Assembly (NCBI GenBank): GCA_023271485.1
Contig: JALPXT010000030.1
Location: forward strand, 1 to 13,672
Source: Dehalococcoidia bacterium
GTDB taxonomy: Bacteria > Chloroflexota > Dehalococcoidia > SZUA-161 > SpSt-899
DNA: 13,672 nucleotides
Direction: 5' to 3'
The notes under the pieces were generated by a model. It searched no databases. It was not told where the DNA came from and saw only the letters and a program-made list of their open reading frames with translations. Positions 1-8,478 of this stretch are shown here, piece by piece. A program made the position numbers and the translations under genes. Position 1 is the stretch's first letter; each line of letters begins with the position of its first letter.

Positions 1-31
1 CGCTTCCTTTCCTTCTCACTCATTTCCAAAC

Positions 32-126
32 GTCCTCTTTCCACTAACAGGCACCCCTTTCACTAAGATGCCTTTACTCTATCTTCCCGAAAGAGGACAT
101 TTCTATCGAGCTACATAGAGGACATT
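32..126. repeat. Short direct and inverted repeats upstream of intI, resembling an IS end
   Basis: The ten-base word AGAGGACATT occurs at 92-101 and again at 117-126, a 25-base period. The same word in opposite orientation is present at 32-41 (GTCCTCTTTC), which is perfectly complementary to 89-98. Closely spaced repeated copies at an end are a feature of some insertion-sequence termini, for example the IS21 family, so this could be a remnant IS end beside the recombinase gene. No transposase reading frame is present in the first 148 bases and the other end is not in the window, so the assignment is tentative. The repeats could instead be binding sites controlling the recombinase gene. Confidence 0.35.
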
Positions 127-148
127 ATCATAAAGCTTCAACAGCCCT

Positions 149-1129
149 ATGAGCCAAAACCTACAGAAACGCCCCAAGAAACTCCTCGACCAGGCGCGCG
201 AAGCTATCCGCCAGAAACACTACTCCATCCGCACGGAAGAAAGCTACGTCAACTGGATGAAGCGCTTCATCCTCTTCCATGGCAAGCGACATCCAAAGGA
301 TATGGACGTGCCCCAGATCGAGGCCTTCCTCACCCACCTGGCCGTGGACCTCAACGTGGCCGCCTCCACCCAGAATCAGGCCTTCAACGCTATTCTTTTC
401 TTGTTCCGCGAGGTACTCAGGCAACCGCTGGAAGGTAACATTGACGCCATCCGCGCCAAAAGACCCAAGCGCCTGCCCACCGTGCTCACCAAGCAAGAAG
501 TACATCGAGTGCTTGACACCATGGCCGGCACCTCTCAACTCATCGCTAGACTGATGTACGGTAGTGGCCTACGCCTGATGGAAGCCGTGCGCCTTCGGGT
601 CAAAGATATGGACTCCGCCCAACACCAGATCGTGGTGCGCGATGGCAAGGGCATGAAGGACCGCGTCACTGTACTTCTGGACAGCTTGGTCGCTCCCCTT
701 CAGGAACACCTCCAACGCGTAAAACTGCTTCACCAACAGGATTTGTCCAGAGGATATGGCAACATCCACCTGCCCTATGCTCTGGAACGCAAGTACCCCA
801 ATGCCGGCCGCGAATGGATCTGGCAGTATGTCTTCCCCTCGAACCGGCTCTCCAAAGACCCCCGCTCAGGCGTCGTACGCCGCCATCACCTGCACGAGAG
901 CAGCTTGCAGAAGGCCGTCAGGAAAGCAGCCAAACTTGCAGGGAGCAACAAGCACGTCGCCTGCCATACCTTCCGCCACAGCTTCGCCACACATCTGCTG
1001 CAAGATGGCTACGACATCCGCACCGTCCAGGAACTGCTGGGGCACAAAGATATCCGCACCACCATGATCTACACCCACGTCCTCAATAGGGGTGGCCTCG
1101 GTGTTCGCAGTCCTTTGGATAGCCTGTGA
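149..1129 (+). CDS. intI: Integron-type integrase (tyrosine recombinase, IntI family)
   Basis: Site-specific recombinase of 326 residues, close to the usual IntI length of about 320-340. An N-terminal SAM-like DNA-binding domain (about 10-95) precedes the catalytic domain. The catalytic set appears complete: R142 in the GSGLR segment, a lysine near 167-170, H273 and R276 in HTFRHSFATHLL, H299 in LLGHKD and the nucleophile Y308 in MIYTHV. The region about 195-235, with ALERKYPNAG followed by a W-x-W stretch and YVFPS, is the extra segment that separates integron integrases from XerC/D. The C-terminal VRSPLD motif also matches IntI. Family role: it recombines attI and attC to capture or shuffle gene cassettes. 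No attC site or cassette array was recognised on either side, so it may be solitary. The ATG at 149 lacks an obvious Shine-Dalgarno sequence. The gene converges on mutS with an 82-base gap and was probably acquired horizontally. Confidence 0.9.
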   Translation: MSQNLQKRPKKLLDQAREAIRQKHYSIRTEESYVNWMKRFILFHGKRHPKDMDVPQIEAFLTHLAVDLNVAASTQNQAFNAILFLFREVLRQPLEGNIDAIRAKRPKRLPTVLTKQEVHRVLDTMAGTSQLIARLMYGSGLRLMEAVRLRVKDMDSAQHQIVVRDGKGMKDRVTVLLDSLVAPLQEHLQRVKLLHQQDLSRGYGNIHLPYALERKYPNAGREWIWQYVFPSNRLSKDPRSGVVRRHHLHESSLQKAVRKAAKLAGSNKHVACHTFRHSFATHLLQDGYDIRTVQELLGHKDIRTTMIYTHVLNRGGLGVRSPLDSL

Positions 1130-1211
1130 AATATCCCCCGTGCCAACGAAGGGTGCGGCTCTGCTATAAAAGCATACAAGCGGTTTTCACAAATTGGTTG
1201 TGGGGGACCAT

Positions 1212-3797
1212 TCACTTCGACTCCTCCATCGCCTTCCTGCGCAGCTCGTAGAGTTTGGTGATGGCCTCCAGTGGAGACAGGGAATCGATATCCAGCTTTT
1301 CCAACTCCTCTAGAACCAGGGGCTTCCCGGCGAAGAGCGACAGTTGCCCCGGCAGTGCCTGTTTTGGCGAGCGCCTCGCCCCTGGAGTCCGCGGACTGCC
1401 CTTCCTCTCAGCATCTTCTTCAAGTCCGCTCAAGACCTCCTGCGCCCGGTGCAGCACTGACTTCGGCAGACCAGCCAACTGTGCTACGTGGATGCCGTAG
1501 CTCCGGTCGGCTCCACCAGGGATAATCCGGCGCAGAAACACCACCCTCCCCCCCTCCTCAGCTACTGCCACATTGAAGTTCCTCACTCGCGGCAGAAAAC
1601 TCGCCAGCTCCACCATCTCGTGGTAATGGGTGGCAAAAAGGGTCTTGGCTCCCAGCCCGGGGTTATTGTGAATGTACTCTACCACTGCCTGGGCGATGGA
1701 AAGTCCGTCGTAGGTGCTGGTGCCCCTCCCGATCTCATCGAGGATTATCAGAGACCTCGGTGTGGCGTTGTTCAGAATATTCGCCGTCTCCGTCATCTCG
1801 ATCATAAAGGTGGACCGGCCGGTCGCCAGGTCGTCCATCAACCCCACCCGGGTGAAGATGCGGTCCACCAGCCCGATGGCAGCCGAATCCGCCGGCACAA
1901 AACTGCCGATCTGTGCCAGGAGCACGATCAGTGCTACCTGCCTGAGATAAGTTGATTTCCCCGCCATATTGGGGCCGGTCAGGACGATCAACTGAGCATC
2001 ATCATTGGAGAGATGCGTGTCATTGGGCACGAAGCCGGCTTCAGCCAGCGCTTGCTCTACCACAGGGTGACGACCACCACTGATATGGATAACATCTCCG
2101 TTGGTCAGTTGCGGCTGGACATAGCTGTTGCGCACAGCCACCTCAGCAAAGGCCGCAAAAACATCTATATGGGCCAGGGCATCGGCCGTGCCCAGAATGC
2201 GCTCCGCCCAGGCAGCGATCTGACGGCACACCTGCCGGAAGAGACTGGTCTCCAGCTCCCCGATCCGCTCTGCCGCATTGAGGATCAGCGATTCGTATTC
2301 CTTCAGTTCCGGGGTGAAGAAGCGCTCCGCGCCAACCAGAGTCTGCTTGCGAATGTAGTCCTCTGGAATGCGACTCAGATGGGGACTGGTGACCTCGATG
2401 TAATATCCGAATACCCTGTTATATCCCATCTTGAGGGATTTAATCCCCGTACGCTCTCGCTCCCTGCGCTCCAGATCGGCAAGATACTGCTTCGCATCCC
2501 TGGAGGAGGTCCTAATCTGGTCCAGTTCCGGCGAGAAACCGGGTTTGATCACCCCCCCCTCTCCCACCACGGCAGGCGGCTCCGCGACAATGGCCCGCGA
2601 GATCAGGTCAACCACCTCCTCGCAGGGCTTCAACATTCCAGAAAGCCAGCCCAGCGGCGAAAACTCCTCGCCGATCACCGCCTTTATCTGAGGAATCGTC
2701 TCCAGACTCCGCCGCAGCGAAACCAGCTCCCTGGGGATAGCGATGCCTGATCGAATGCGGTTGATCAGCCTCTCCAGGTCGGCCATCCGCCTTAAGGCAT
2801 TGATGATCTCGATACGCCGGGCGGTGTTGGTCGCAAACCACGCTACAGCCTCCTGCCTTTGATTCAGTGCCTGCAAATCAAGCAACGGCTGCCCCAGCCA
2901 TCTTCTAAGCAGCCTTCCGCCCATCGGCGTTCCAGTCAGGTCAATCACCGATAGGAGGGATGCGCCATTGCTTCCAAACTGGCCCGGCTGAAACAGCTCC
3001 AAATTGCGCCTCGTGGGGGCGTCGAGGACCATGAAAGACTCGGTAGAGTACGCGGACAGCTTCGGCAACTGACTCAGAGCCCCCTTTTGGGTCTCCATCA
3101 GGTAGTGAATGATGGCTCCCGCAGCCTGGATGGCCAATGGGAGATGGGCACAGCCATAGCCCTCGAGGGAGGCGACTTCAAAGTGATCCAGCAGGATCCG
3201 GCGCGCCGTCTCCAACTGAAACCAGCGTTCATCAAGCTGAGTCGGTGCAACGGGAAGTTGCAGAACCTCGGAATTCCGGGCAACTATGATCTCGGAGGGA
3301 CTCAGGCGCTCAAGCTCAGTGAGAGTTTGATCGGCAGTGATTTGCGTCGTGGCGAATTCGCTCGTCGTTATGTCCACATAGGCAATGCCGGCTCGCTCGC
3401 CGTCGCTCACCATGGAGACCAGGTAGTTATTGGCCTTGATTTCCAGCAGCTCCGGCTCGATGATGGTCCCCGGCGTTACCACCCTCACCACCTCCCTCTC
3501 CAGCAGCCCCTGGCTCGTCCGGGGATCGCTCATCTGCTCACAAACAGCAACCTTATGCCCTCTGGTTATCAGTCTCGCGAGATAGCCATTCAGGGCGTGG
3601 TGGGGGATTCCGGCCATCGGGAAGCGCCGGCCCTTGCCCATAGAACGCGAGGTAAGCACAATCTGAAGTTCCTGTGAGATGAGACTGGCGTCCTCATCGA
3701 AGGCCTCGTAGAAATCACCAAGCCGGAAGAGAACGATGGCATCGGGGTGGCTTTCCTTGATTCTAAGGTATTGGCGCCTGATGGGGGTCATTTCCAT
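1212..3797 (-). CDS. mutS: DNA mismatch repair protein MutS
   Basis: Full-length MutS of about 861 residues. It binds mispaired and looped bases and, as an ATP-driven clamp, recruits MutL in methyl-independent or methyl-directed repair. The mismatch-recognition motif GDFYEAF lies near residues 27-33, with the Phe and Glu that contact the mismatch. The connector, core and clamp domains follow. The ATPase has Walker A TGPNMAGKST near 607-616, signature STFMIEM near 662, Walker B LIILDEIGRGTSTYDG near 683-698 and the ATHYHE switch histidine region near 722-727. A QLSLF motif and helical C-terminal tail are present. The start is ambiguous: GTG at 3800, ATG at 3797 and ATG at 3791 are in frame with only weak Shine-Dalgarno matches; 3797 is chosen as an ATG with normal N-terminal spacing. 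No mutL is adjacent. The gene has its own promoter candidate and lies just downstream of a terminator, so it is probably transcribed alone. Confidence 0.97.
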   Translation of the reverse strand: MEMTPIRRQYLRIKESHPDAIVLFRLGDFYEAFDEDASLISQELQIVLTSRSMGKGRRFPMAGIPHHALNGYLARLITRGHKVAVCEQMSDPRTSQGLLEREVVRVVTPGTIIEPELLEIKANNYLVSMVSDGERAGIAYVDITTSEFATTQITADQTLTELERLSPSEIIVARNSEVLQLPVAPTQLDERWFQLETARRILLDHFEVASLEGYGCAHLPLAIQAAGAIIHYLMETQKGALSQLPKLSAYSTESFMVLDAPTRRNLELFQPGQFGSNGASLLSVIDLTGTPMGGRLLRRWLGQPLLDLQALNQRQEAVAWFATNTARRIEIINALRRMADLERLINRIRSGIAIPRELVSLRRSLETIPQIKAVIGEEFSPLGWLSGMLKPCEEVVDLISRAIVAEPPAVVGEGGVIKPGFSPELDQIRTSSRDAKQYLADLERRERERTGIKSLKMGYNRVFGYYIEVTSPHLSRIPEDYIRKQTLVGAERFFTPELKEYESLILNAAERIGELETSLFRQVCRQIAAWAERILGTADALAHIDVFAAFAEVAVRNSYVQPQLTNGDVIHISGGRHPVVEQALAEAGFVPNDTHLSNDDAQLIVLTGPNMAGKSTYLRQVALIVLLAQIGSFVPADSAAIGLVDRIFTRVGLMDDLATGRSTFMIEMTETANILNNATPRSLIILDEIGRGTSTYDGLSIAQAVVEYIHNNPGLGAKTLFATHYHEMVELASFLPRVRNFNVAVAEEGGRVVFLRRIIPGGADRSYGIHVAQLAGLPKSVLHRAQEVLSGLEEDAERKGSPRTPGARRSPKQALPGQLSLFAGKPLVLEELEKLDIDSLSPLEAITKLYELRRKAMEESK

Positions 3798-3847
3798 CAC
3801 TCTTCAGGCAGGGATGGGCTGATAAGACTCGATCGCCTGCTTACCTC

Positions 3848-3876
3848 ATTATAAGACATCCGGAAGGCCTTTGGAA
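3848..3876 (-). promoter_or_regulatory. Candidate sigma70-type promoter for mutS
   Basis: On the minus strand a TTCCAA box (3871-3876) and a perfect TATAAT box (3848-3853) are 17 bases apart. Transcription would start near 3841, giving a leader of about 40 bases before mutS. It lies between the upstream operon's terminator and mutS, where a promoter is expected. The -35 box is weak. Confidence 0.5.
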
Positions 3877-3902
3877 GCTCTTATTATCGGCCTTACACCG
3901 AA

Positions 3903-3933
3903 AAGAGCCCTCGCTCTCCGAGCGAGGGCTCTT
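3903..3933 (-). terminator. Rho-independent terminator of the redox operon
   Basis: A perfect 14-bp GC-rich stem (3903-3916 with 3920-3933) closes a 3-base loop. It lies 25 bases past the stop of the NuoG/GltD fusion gene. Read on the minus strand the stem ends in four Ts (TCTTTTCGG), a short but usable U tract. No T tract follows on the plus strand. It should separate the redox operon from mutS. Confidence 0.8.
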
Positions 3934-3957
3934 CATGACTGCCGGATCGGGATGGCC

Positions 3958-6087
3958 TTACGATCCCCCTCCCTTCATCGAACCCCTTTTAGGAGGAAAC
4001 TTCACGGAAGAAATCTTCAGTCTGAGGTCACACTGCAAGCACCGCAACGACTCCTTGAACGCCGCCTCTTCATCATAGCCATGCTCTATCTCGCTGAAGC
4101 TGCTGAGTCGCTGCTCTACGAGCATATGAGACATCCCACAGCGGGGCTGCTGGTAGGGAAGATTCTCGTCGCGTCCTCGCCAGAAATCCACCTCCTCAAC
4201 TGGTGCCAATTCCTCATCTATGATACCGCTCCCTCCGAGATATTTGTCTATACCGATCGCCCCTTTTCTTCCTGCGGCAATAGCCTTGATGACCGAGGCG
4301 GGACCGGTTACAGCATCACCACCAGCGAAGACACCCTCTACGCTGGTAGTGTTATCGCCGCCGTTTACCTGAATAAGATTCCCCCGCCCGGTTGCCACTT
4401 GAAAGCCCGCCGGAACTTCGGGCATCTGCCCGATTGCGCTAATCACAGAGTCATAATCACTGACAAATTCACTCCCTTTGATGGGGACCGGGCGCCGCCT
4501 GCCACTGGAATCAGGCTCTCCCAGCTCCATGCGAATACATTCCAGTCTAACCATTCCATTCTCATTCCATATCTTAGCCGGGGCTGTCAGGTAGGTGATC
4601 TTCACCCCCTCCTCTAAAGCACCTTCCACCTCCTCGGACATGGCCGGCATCTCCGCCCGAGTGCGGCGATAGATAATGGTTACATCCGGGACACCGAGCC
4701 TCAAGGCGGTGCGGGCGGCATCTATGGCAACGTTGCCACCACCAATAACGGCTACTTTATTCCCCAGCCTTACCTTTTGACCCAAACTCACCTCTCTGAG
4801 AAGGGTGATAGCCTCCATCACGCCGGGACTATCCTCGCCCTCTACTCCCATTTTAGTGCCTCGATGGGCACCAACAGCCACGAAAATGGCCTGATAACCC
4901 TGTCCAAAGATGTCGTTCAGTGACTCTACTTTGGTGTTGAACTTGATGTCAATCCCCACCCGCTTTATCTCTTCGATCTCCGAATCTAAAACCCGCCTTG
5001 GCAGGCGATACTCCGGAATGCCGACCCGCATCATGCCACCCAGGGCGGGTAAGGCTTCAAATACAGTGACGCTATGTCCTGACTTAGCGAGGTAATATGC
5101 CGCCGTCAGCCCGGCGGGGCCTGCCCCAACTATCGCCACTCGCTTACCGGTGGGTGGTGCTTTTTGGGAGCTTTTCTTCCATAACCCGGTATCCCTTTCG
5201 GCGGCAAAGCGCTTCAGCCCCCTTATGAAAACAGCCTCATTCAGCTCGTTTCGGCGACAGACGGCTTCGCAGGGATGGTCGCAAACACAGCCCAGTACCC
5301 ACGGGAAAGGAACCTTTTCCCGGATCACCGCTACCGCTTCTGAATACTTCTTTTCGCTGATGAGATGGATGTAGCGGGGTATATCTATCCCTGCCGGACA
5401 TTCATGTTCGCAGGGAACAAGCACCGCTTCACGAGCCCTCCCTGCTTCCAAAAGCCCATCCTTATCCATAAGGGCCCCCGTAGGGCAAACCTCAACGCAG
5501 GCACCACAAAAGCTGCATCCGGCATCGGCCAGCGAGCGCTCGAAAGCGGCGCCAATAAAGGTTTCCTTTCCCCTTCTGATGAAAGAGAGCACCCCCACTC
5601 CCCGCATCTCATAGCAAGCCCTGACACATCGCCCACACAAGATACACCTATTGAGGTCAATCACAAAAAGGGGATTACCAGCGTTGGGAGGGATGTCTTT
5701 GGATCGCCTTCTCAAACGCTGCTCAGTGATCCCTAGATACTGAGCGACTGCCTGCAATTCACAATTGAGATTTTGGGAACACACCAGACAATCATCAGGA
5801 TGAGCAGCCAGCATCATCTCCATAGAAATACGGCGTATCTGCTCAATCTGGGGCGTTCTGGTCTTCACCACCATCTTGTCGGCTGCCAGAGTAGTGCATG
5901 CAGCAGGCAACCCTCGCATACCTTCAATTTCGACAAGACACAACCGGCAAGCACCAAGGGAACTTAAGTTGGGATGATAACAAAGGGATGGGATGTAAAT
6001 CCCCGCATCCAGGGCTGCCTCCAGGACGCTTTTCCCCTTCCCCGTTTGGACCTTAAATCCATCGATATCAAGTATGACTGTCTCCAA
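3958..6087 (-). CDS. NuoG/HydA-type Fe-S domain fused to GltD/NfnB-type FAD-NAD(P) oxidoreductase
   Basis: Soluble redox subunit of about 709 residues built from two known modules. The N-terminal part (1-215) is like the start of NuoG or HydA: a [2Fe-2S] site with C36, C47, C50, C64; a His-ligated site with H96, C100, C103, C109; and two [4Fe-4S] motifs (C148/151/154/158 and C191/194/197/201). The rest resembles the small subunit of glutamate synthase (GltD) and NfnB: cysteines 226, 230, 267, 269, 273, 277; an FAD GAGPAG motif near 321-326; a second Rossmann GGGNVA motif near 449-454 with following YRR arginines (474-475) that in this family favour NADPH; AGGDAVTG near 588; and a terminal CLQC pair (683, 686). 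There is no H-cluster domain, so it is not a hydrogenase. It is the last gene of the nuoE-nuoF-like operon, 12-15 bases after its neighbour. The start is TTG: AAGGAGG at 6093-6099 is 5 bases from the TTG at 6087 and only 2 from the in-frame TTG at 6090. Confidence 0.88.
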   Translation of the reverse strand: METVILDIDGFKVQTGKGKSVLEAALDAGIYIPSLCYHPNLSSLGACRLCLVEIEGMRGLPAACTTLAADKMVVKTRTPQIEQIRRISMEMMLAAHPDDCLVCSQNLNCELQAVAQYLGITEQRLRRRSKDIPPNAGNPLFVIDLNRCILCGRCVRACYEMRGVGVLSFIRRGKETFIGAAFERSLADAGCSFCGACVEVCPTGALMDKDGLLEAGRAREAVLVPCEHECPAGIDIPRYIHLISEKKYSEAVAVIREKVPFPWVLGCVCDHPCEAVCRRNELNEAVFIRGLKRFAAERDTGLWKKSSQKAPPTGKRVAIVGAGPAGLTAAYYLAKSGHSVTVFEALPALGGMMRVGIPEYRLPRRVLDSEIEEIKRVGIDIKFNTKVESLNDIFGQGYQAIFVAVGAHRGTKMGVEGEDSPGVMEAITLLREVSLGQKVRLGNKVAVIGGGNVAIDAARTALRLGVPDVTIIYRRTRAEMPAMSEEVEGALEEGVKITYLTAPAKIWNENGMVRLECIRMELGEPDSSGRRRPVPIKGSEFVSDYDSVISAIGQMPEVPAGFQVATGRGNLIQVNGGDNTTSVEGVFAGGDAVTGPASVIKAIAAGRKGAIGIDKYLGGSGIIDEELAPVEEVDFWRGRDENLPYQQPRCGMSHMLVEQRLSSFSEIEHGYDEEAAFKESLRCLQCDLRLKISSVKFPPKRGSMKGGGS

Positions 6088-6092
6088 CAACG

Positions 6093-6099
6093 CCTCCTT
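6093..6099 (-). promoter_or_regulatory. Strong ribosome binding site that fixes a TTG start
   Basis: AAGGAGG on the minus strand lies directly before two consecutive TTG codons (6090 and 6087). No ATG or GTG occurs in frame before the conserved ferredoxin-like fold, so a TTG must be used. The 5-base spacing favours 6087. Confidence 0.8.
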
Positions 6100-6102
6100 G
6101 GA

Positions 6103-8019
6103 TTATACCTTTTCCCAACTTCCCACAGGGACCGGCTCGTCAGGAACAGCCGGCCCTTCCCCGGTAACCTTTACCACCGCCTCAAATCGAGAGGGACATA
6201 CATTGAGGCAAATTCCACATCTGATGCACTTACTCTGGTCTATTACATGTATCATCCGTTTGTCCCCAATGACGCTGTCAACAGGGCATTCCCTCATGCA
6301 TATAAGGCAACCCTGGCACTTTTCAGGAAGGATATAAAAAGAGATCAGTTGCTTGCACACCCTTGCCGGACATTGCTTCTTAGTGATGTGTGCTTCATAC
6401 TCCTCCCGGAAATACCTGATGGTGGTCAGCACCGGATTGGGTGCCGTCCCTCCCAAAGCACAAAGTGACCCTGACTTGATGGCCTCCCCCAGTTCCAAAA
6501 GTAAGTCTATATCCCCGGATTTGCCCCTACCTTCAGTGATGTCGGTAAGGATCTCCAGCATTTGCATCGCCCCCTCGCGGCACAGCACGCACTCGCCGCA
6601 AGATTCAGCCTGGGTGAAGGAAAGGAAGTACTTAGCCAGGTCCACCATACAGGTATCGCTATCGGCAATGATCATGCCTCCGGATCCCATGATCGATCCG
6701 GCAGCGGCCAAATGCTCATAGTCAACCGGAGCATCCAGGGTGCTTGCGGGCAAACAGCCACCCGAAGGGCCGCCGGTTTGCACTGCCTTAAAATCCTTAC
6801 CCTCAGGGATGCCCCCACCAATGTCATAGACAATTTCCCGTAACCTTATTCCCATTGGCACTTCAATGAGTCCGGTATGGGTCACTTTGCCGGCGAGGGC
6901 GAAGGTCTTGGTTCCTTTGCTCCGCTCGGTGCCATAGCCGGCAAACCAATCCGCGCCCTTCTGCAAGATAGCGGAGACATTACTCCAGGTCTCCACATTG
7001 TTGATAGCGGTCGGCTTGCCCCGCAGTCCGGAGACGGCAGGAAAGGGAGGGCGGGCATAAGGCATACCTCGCTTGCCCTCCAGGGATCGTATCATGGCAG
7101 TCTCCTCGCCGCAGACAAAAGCCCCTGCCCCTTGCTCGATCTCTATCCGGAAGCTGAAATCGTCACCGAGGATGTTATCGCCCAGCAGCCCGTAATCCTC
7201 CATTTGCTTCAGGGCGGTCTTAAGTCTGGCAATGGCCAAAGGATATTCAGCACGGATATAGATATAGCTATGAGTCGCTCCAATCGCATAGGCGCCAATC
7301 AGCATTCCCTCTAAAACAGAATGGGGATCGCTTTCCAAGAGCGATCGGTCCATAAAGGCCCCCGGATCCCCTTCATCGGCATTACAGATCAGGTATTTCT
7401 CAGTACCGGGCGCATTGCGGCAGAAGCGCCACTTGGTTGCGACGGGAAATCCCGCCCCGCCCCGCCCCCTGAGACCAGACCTGCCAATTTCCTCTATCAC
7501 CTCATCCGGGGACATCTTCAATGCCTTAACCAAACCGCTGTAGCCAGCGTTAGCAATATAGTGATCGATATTTCCCGGGTCAACATAACCACAATCGCGA
7601 AGTGCTATCCTGACTTGTGACTTGAACATAGGGAGATCAAAGAGATTGGGGATGCCATCGATTTCTCCCTCGCCTATGGTGCAAAGGGCCAGATCAGGCC
7701 GGGGATTATCGTTGACCAAATAATCCACTATCAGTTGAGGGACGATTTCCGGTGTAACCTGGCTATAACAGACACGAGGGCGACCGCGCTTGGCGATATC
7801 AAGTAAGGGCTCGAGATAGCAACAACCAATACATCCCACCTCTATCACCTGGGCGGCCATATTTCTCTCCTCAAGCTCCGTATTAAGGCGGTGAAGTACT
7901 TTTAATGCCCCAGCGGAACGGCCACAGGTGGCAGTGCCGATATAAATGCGGGGTGTTTCGCCGTTCTGTAAAGCCTCCCACCCCACCAGTGCATTGCCCT
8001 GTATTTGTTCAAATATCAT
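6103..8019 (-). CDS. NuoF/HydB-like NADH-binding flavoprotein with N- and C-terminal Fe-S extensions
   Basis: Flavoprotein subunit of about 638 residues that should bind FMN and NAD(H). The first ~100 residues form a thioredoxin-like [2Fe-2S] domain with C32, C63, C67 and CYLEP. The NuoF core follows: glycine-rich GRGGAG near 185-190, FMN/NADH segment GAGAFVCGEETA near 297-308, and a [4Fe-4S] site from C474, C477, C480 (SCGECVLC) and C520. After C550 and C555 (CPARVC) the C-terminus carries two ferredoxin motifs (C568/571/574/578 and C598/601/604/608). Plain respiratory NuoF lacks both extensions; HydB and other Bfu-type bifurcating subunits have them. The ATG at 8019 is preceded by AGGTGAGGGG; the in-frame GTG at 8031 has no ribosome site. 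The NuoE-like gene stops 12 bases upstream, so the two are translationally close. NAD(H) and FMN binding is secure by family; bifurcation is inferred. Confidence 0.9.
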   Translation of the reverse strand: MIFEQIQGNALVGWEALQNGETPRIYIGTATCGRSAGALKVLHRLNTELEERNMAAQVIEVGCIGCCYLEPLLDIAKRGRPRVCYSQVTPEIVPQLIVDYLVNDNPRPDLALCTIGEGEIDGIPNLFDLPMFKSQVRIALRDCGYVDPGNIDHYIANAGYSGLVKALKMSPDEVIEEIGRSGLRGRGGAGFPVATKWRFCRNAPGTEKYLICNADEGDPGAFMDRSLLESDPHSVLEGMLIGAYAIGATHSYIYIRAEYPLAIARLKTALKQMEDYGLLGDNILGDDFSFRIEIEQGAGAFVCGEETAMIRSLEGKRGMPYARPPFPAVSGLRGKPTAINNVETWSNVSAILQKGADWFAGYGTERSKGTKTFALAGKVTHTGLIEVPMGIRLREIVYDIGGGIPEGKDFKAVQTGGPSGGCLPASTLDAPVDYEHLAAAGSIMGSGGMIIADSDTCMVDLAKYFLSFTQAESCGECVLCREGAMQMLEILTDITEGRGKSGDIDLLLELGEAIKSGSLCALGGTAPNPVLTTIRYFREEYEAHITKKQCPARVCKQLISFYILPEKCQGCLICMRECPVDSVIGDKRMIHVIDQSKCIRCGICLNVCPSRFEAVVKVTGEGPAVPDEPVPVGSWEKV

Positions 8020-8031
8020 ATAACCCCTCAC

Positions 8032-8478
8032 CTAATATAGCGCTAACACTTCCTTTATTTTCGCTGGAGTCACTTTACTGTATACATCTTCATCGATCAC
8101 CATTACCGGGGCCAGGGCGCAACACCCAATGCAAGCAACCCTCTCCAGGCTGAACTTGAAGTCCTCTGTCGTTTGACCGCACTGAATGTTCAGCGCACGT
8201 TCCAGGCTTTCCAAAATTCGTTCGCCTCCTCGTACGTGGCAAGCAGTACCGAGACACACCTTAATTATGTGGTCTCCAGGACGGGTGAAGCGAAATTGAG
8301 CGTAAAAGCTGGCCACACTATATATATCGTTCTCAGATATATCTAAGAAACTGCTGATATCGGCAATGGCTTCCGGTGAGAGGAATCCTTCCGCCCCCTG
8401 GGCCTTCTGTAGAATAGGTATCAGCTTACTCCTGTCCCTCGCAAAATCCTCCATTACCGCTCCTAACTGCTCTCTCAT
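8032..8478 (-). CDS. NuoE/HydC-like [2Fe-2S] subunit
   Basis: Thioredoxin-like ferredoxin of 148 residues, slightly short but normal for NuoE/HydC. The [2Fe-2S] ligands are the pair C75 and C80 (CLGTAC) and the pair C116 and C120 (CIGCC). An N-terminal helical bundle (1-65) with VASFYAQFRF matches the family. It normally docks onto the NuoF-type subunit and passes or stores electrons near the FMN. It is the first gene of the redox operon. AGGAAG lies 6 bases before the ATG at 8478. The 83-base gap to secG upstream has no strong promoter, so it may be read from secG/gatB or from a weak local promoter. Confidence 0.93.
   Translation of the reverse strand: MREQLGAVMEDFARDRSKLIPILQKAQGAEGFLSPEAIADISSFLDISENDIYSVASFYAQFRFTRPGDHIIKVCLGTACHVRGGERILESLERALNIQCGQTTEDFKFSLERVACIGCCALAPVMVIDEDVYSKVTPAKIKEVLALY

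Noticed and set aside
1130..1211. Possible attC site between intI and mutS (GCCAAC near 1142 and GTTGTGG near 1197)
   Set aside because: Neither end fits the RYYYAAC/GTTRRRY core, and the two halves do not fold into an attC-like hairpin by eye.
2013..2750. 245-codon open frame on the plus strand inside mutS
   Set aside because: Fully antisense to the conserved MutS core; its product resembles no known family and is a composition artefact.
3871..4617. 248-codon open frame on the plus strand over the end of the redox fusion gene
   Set aside because: Antisense to conserved GltD-like sequence and crosses the terminator; no ribosome site or family features.
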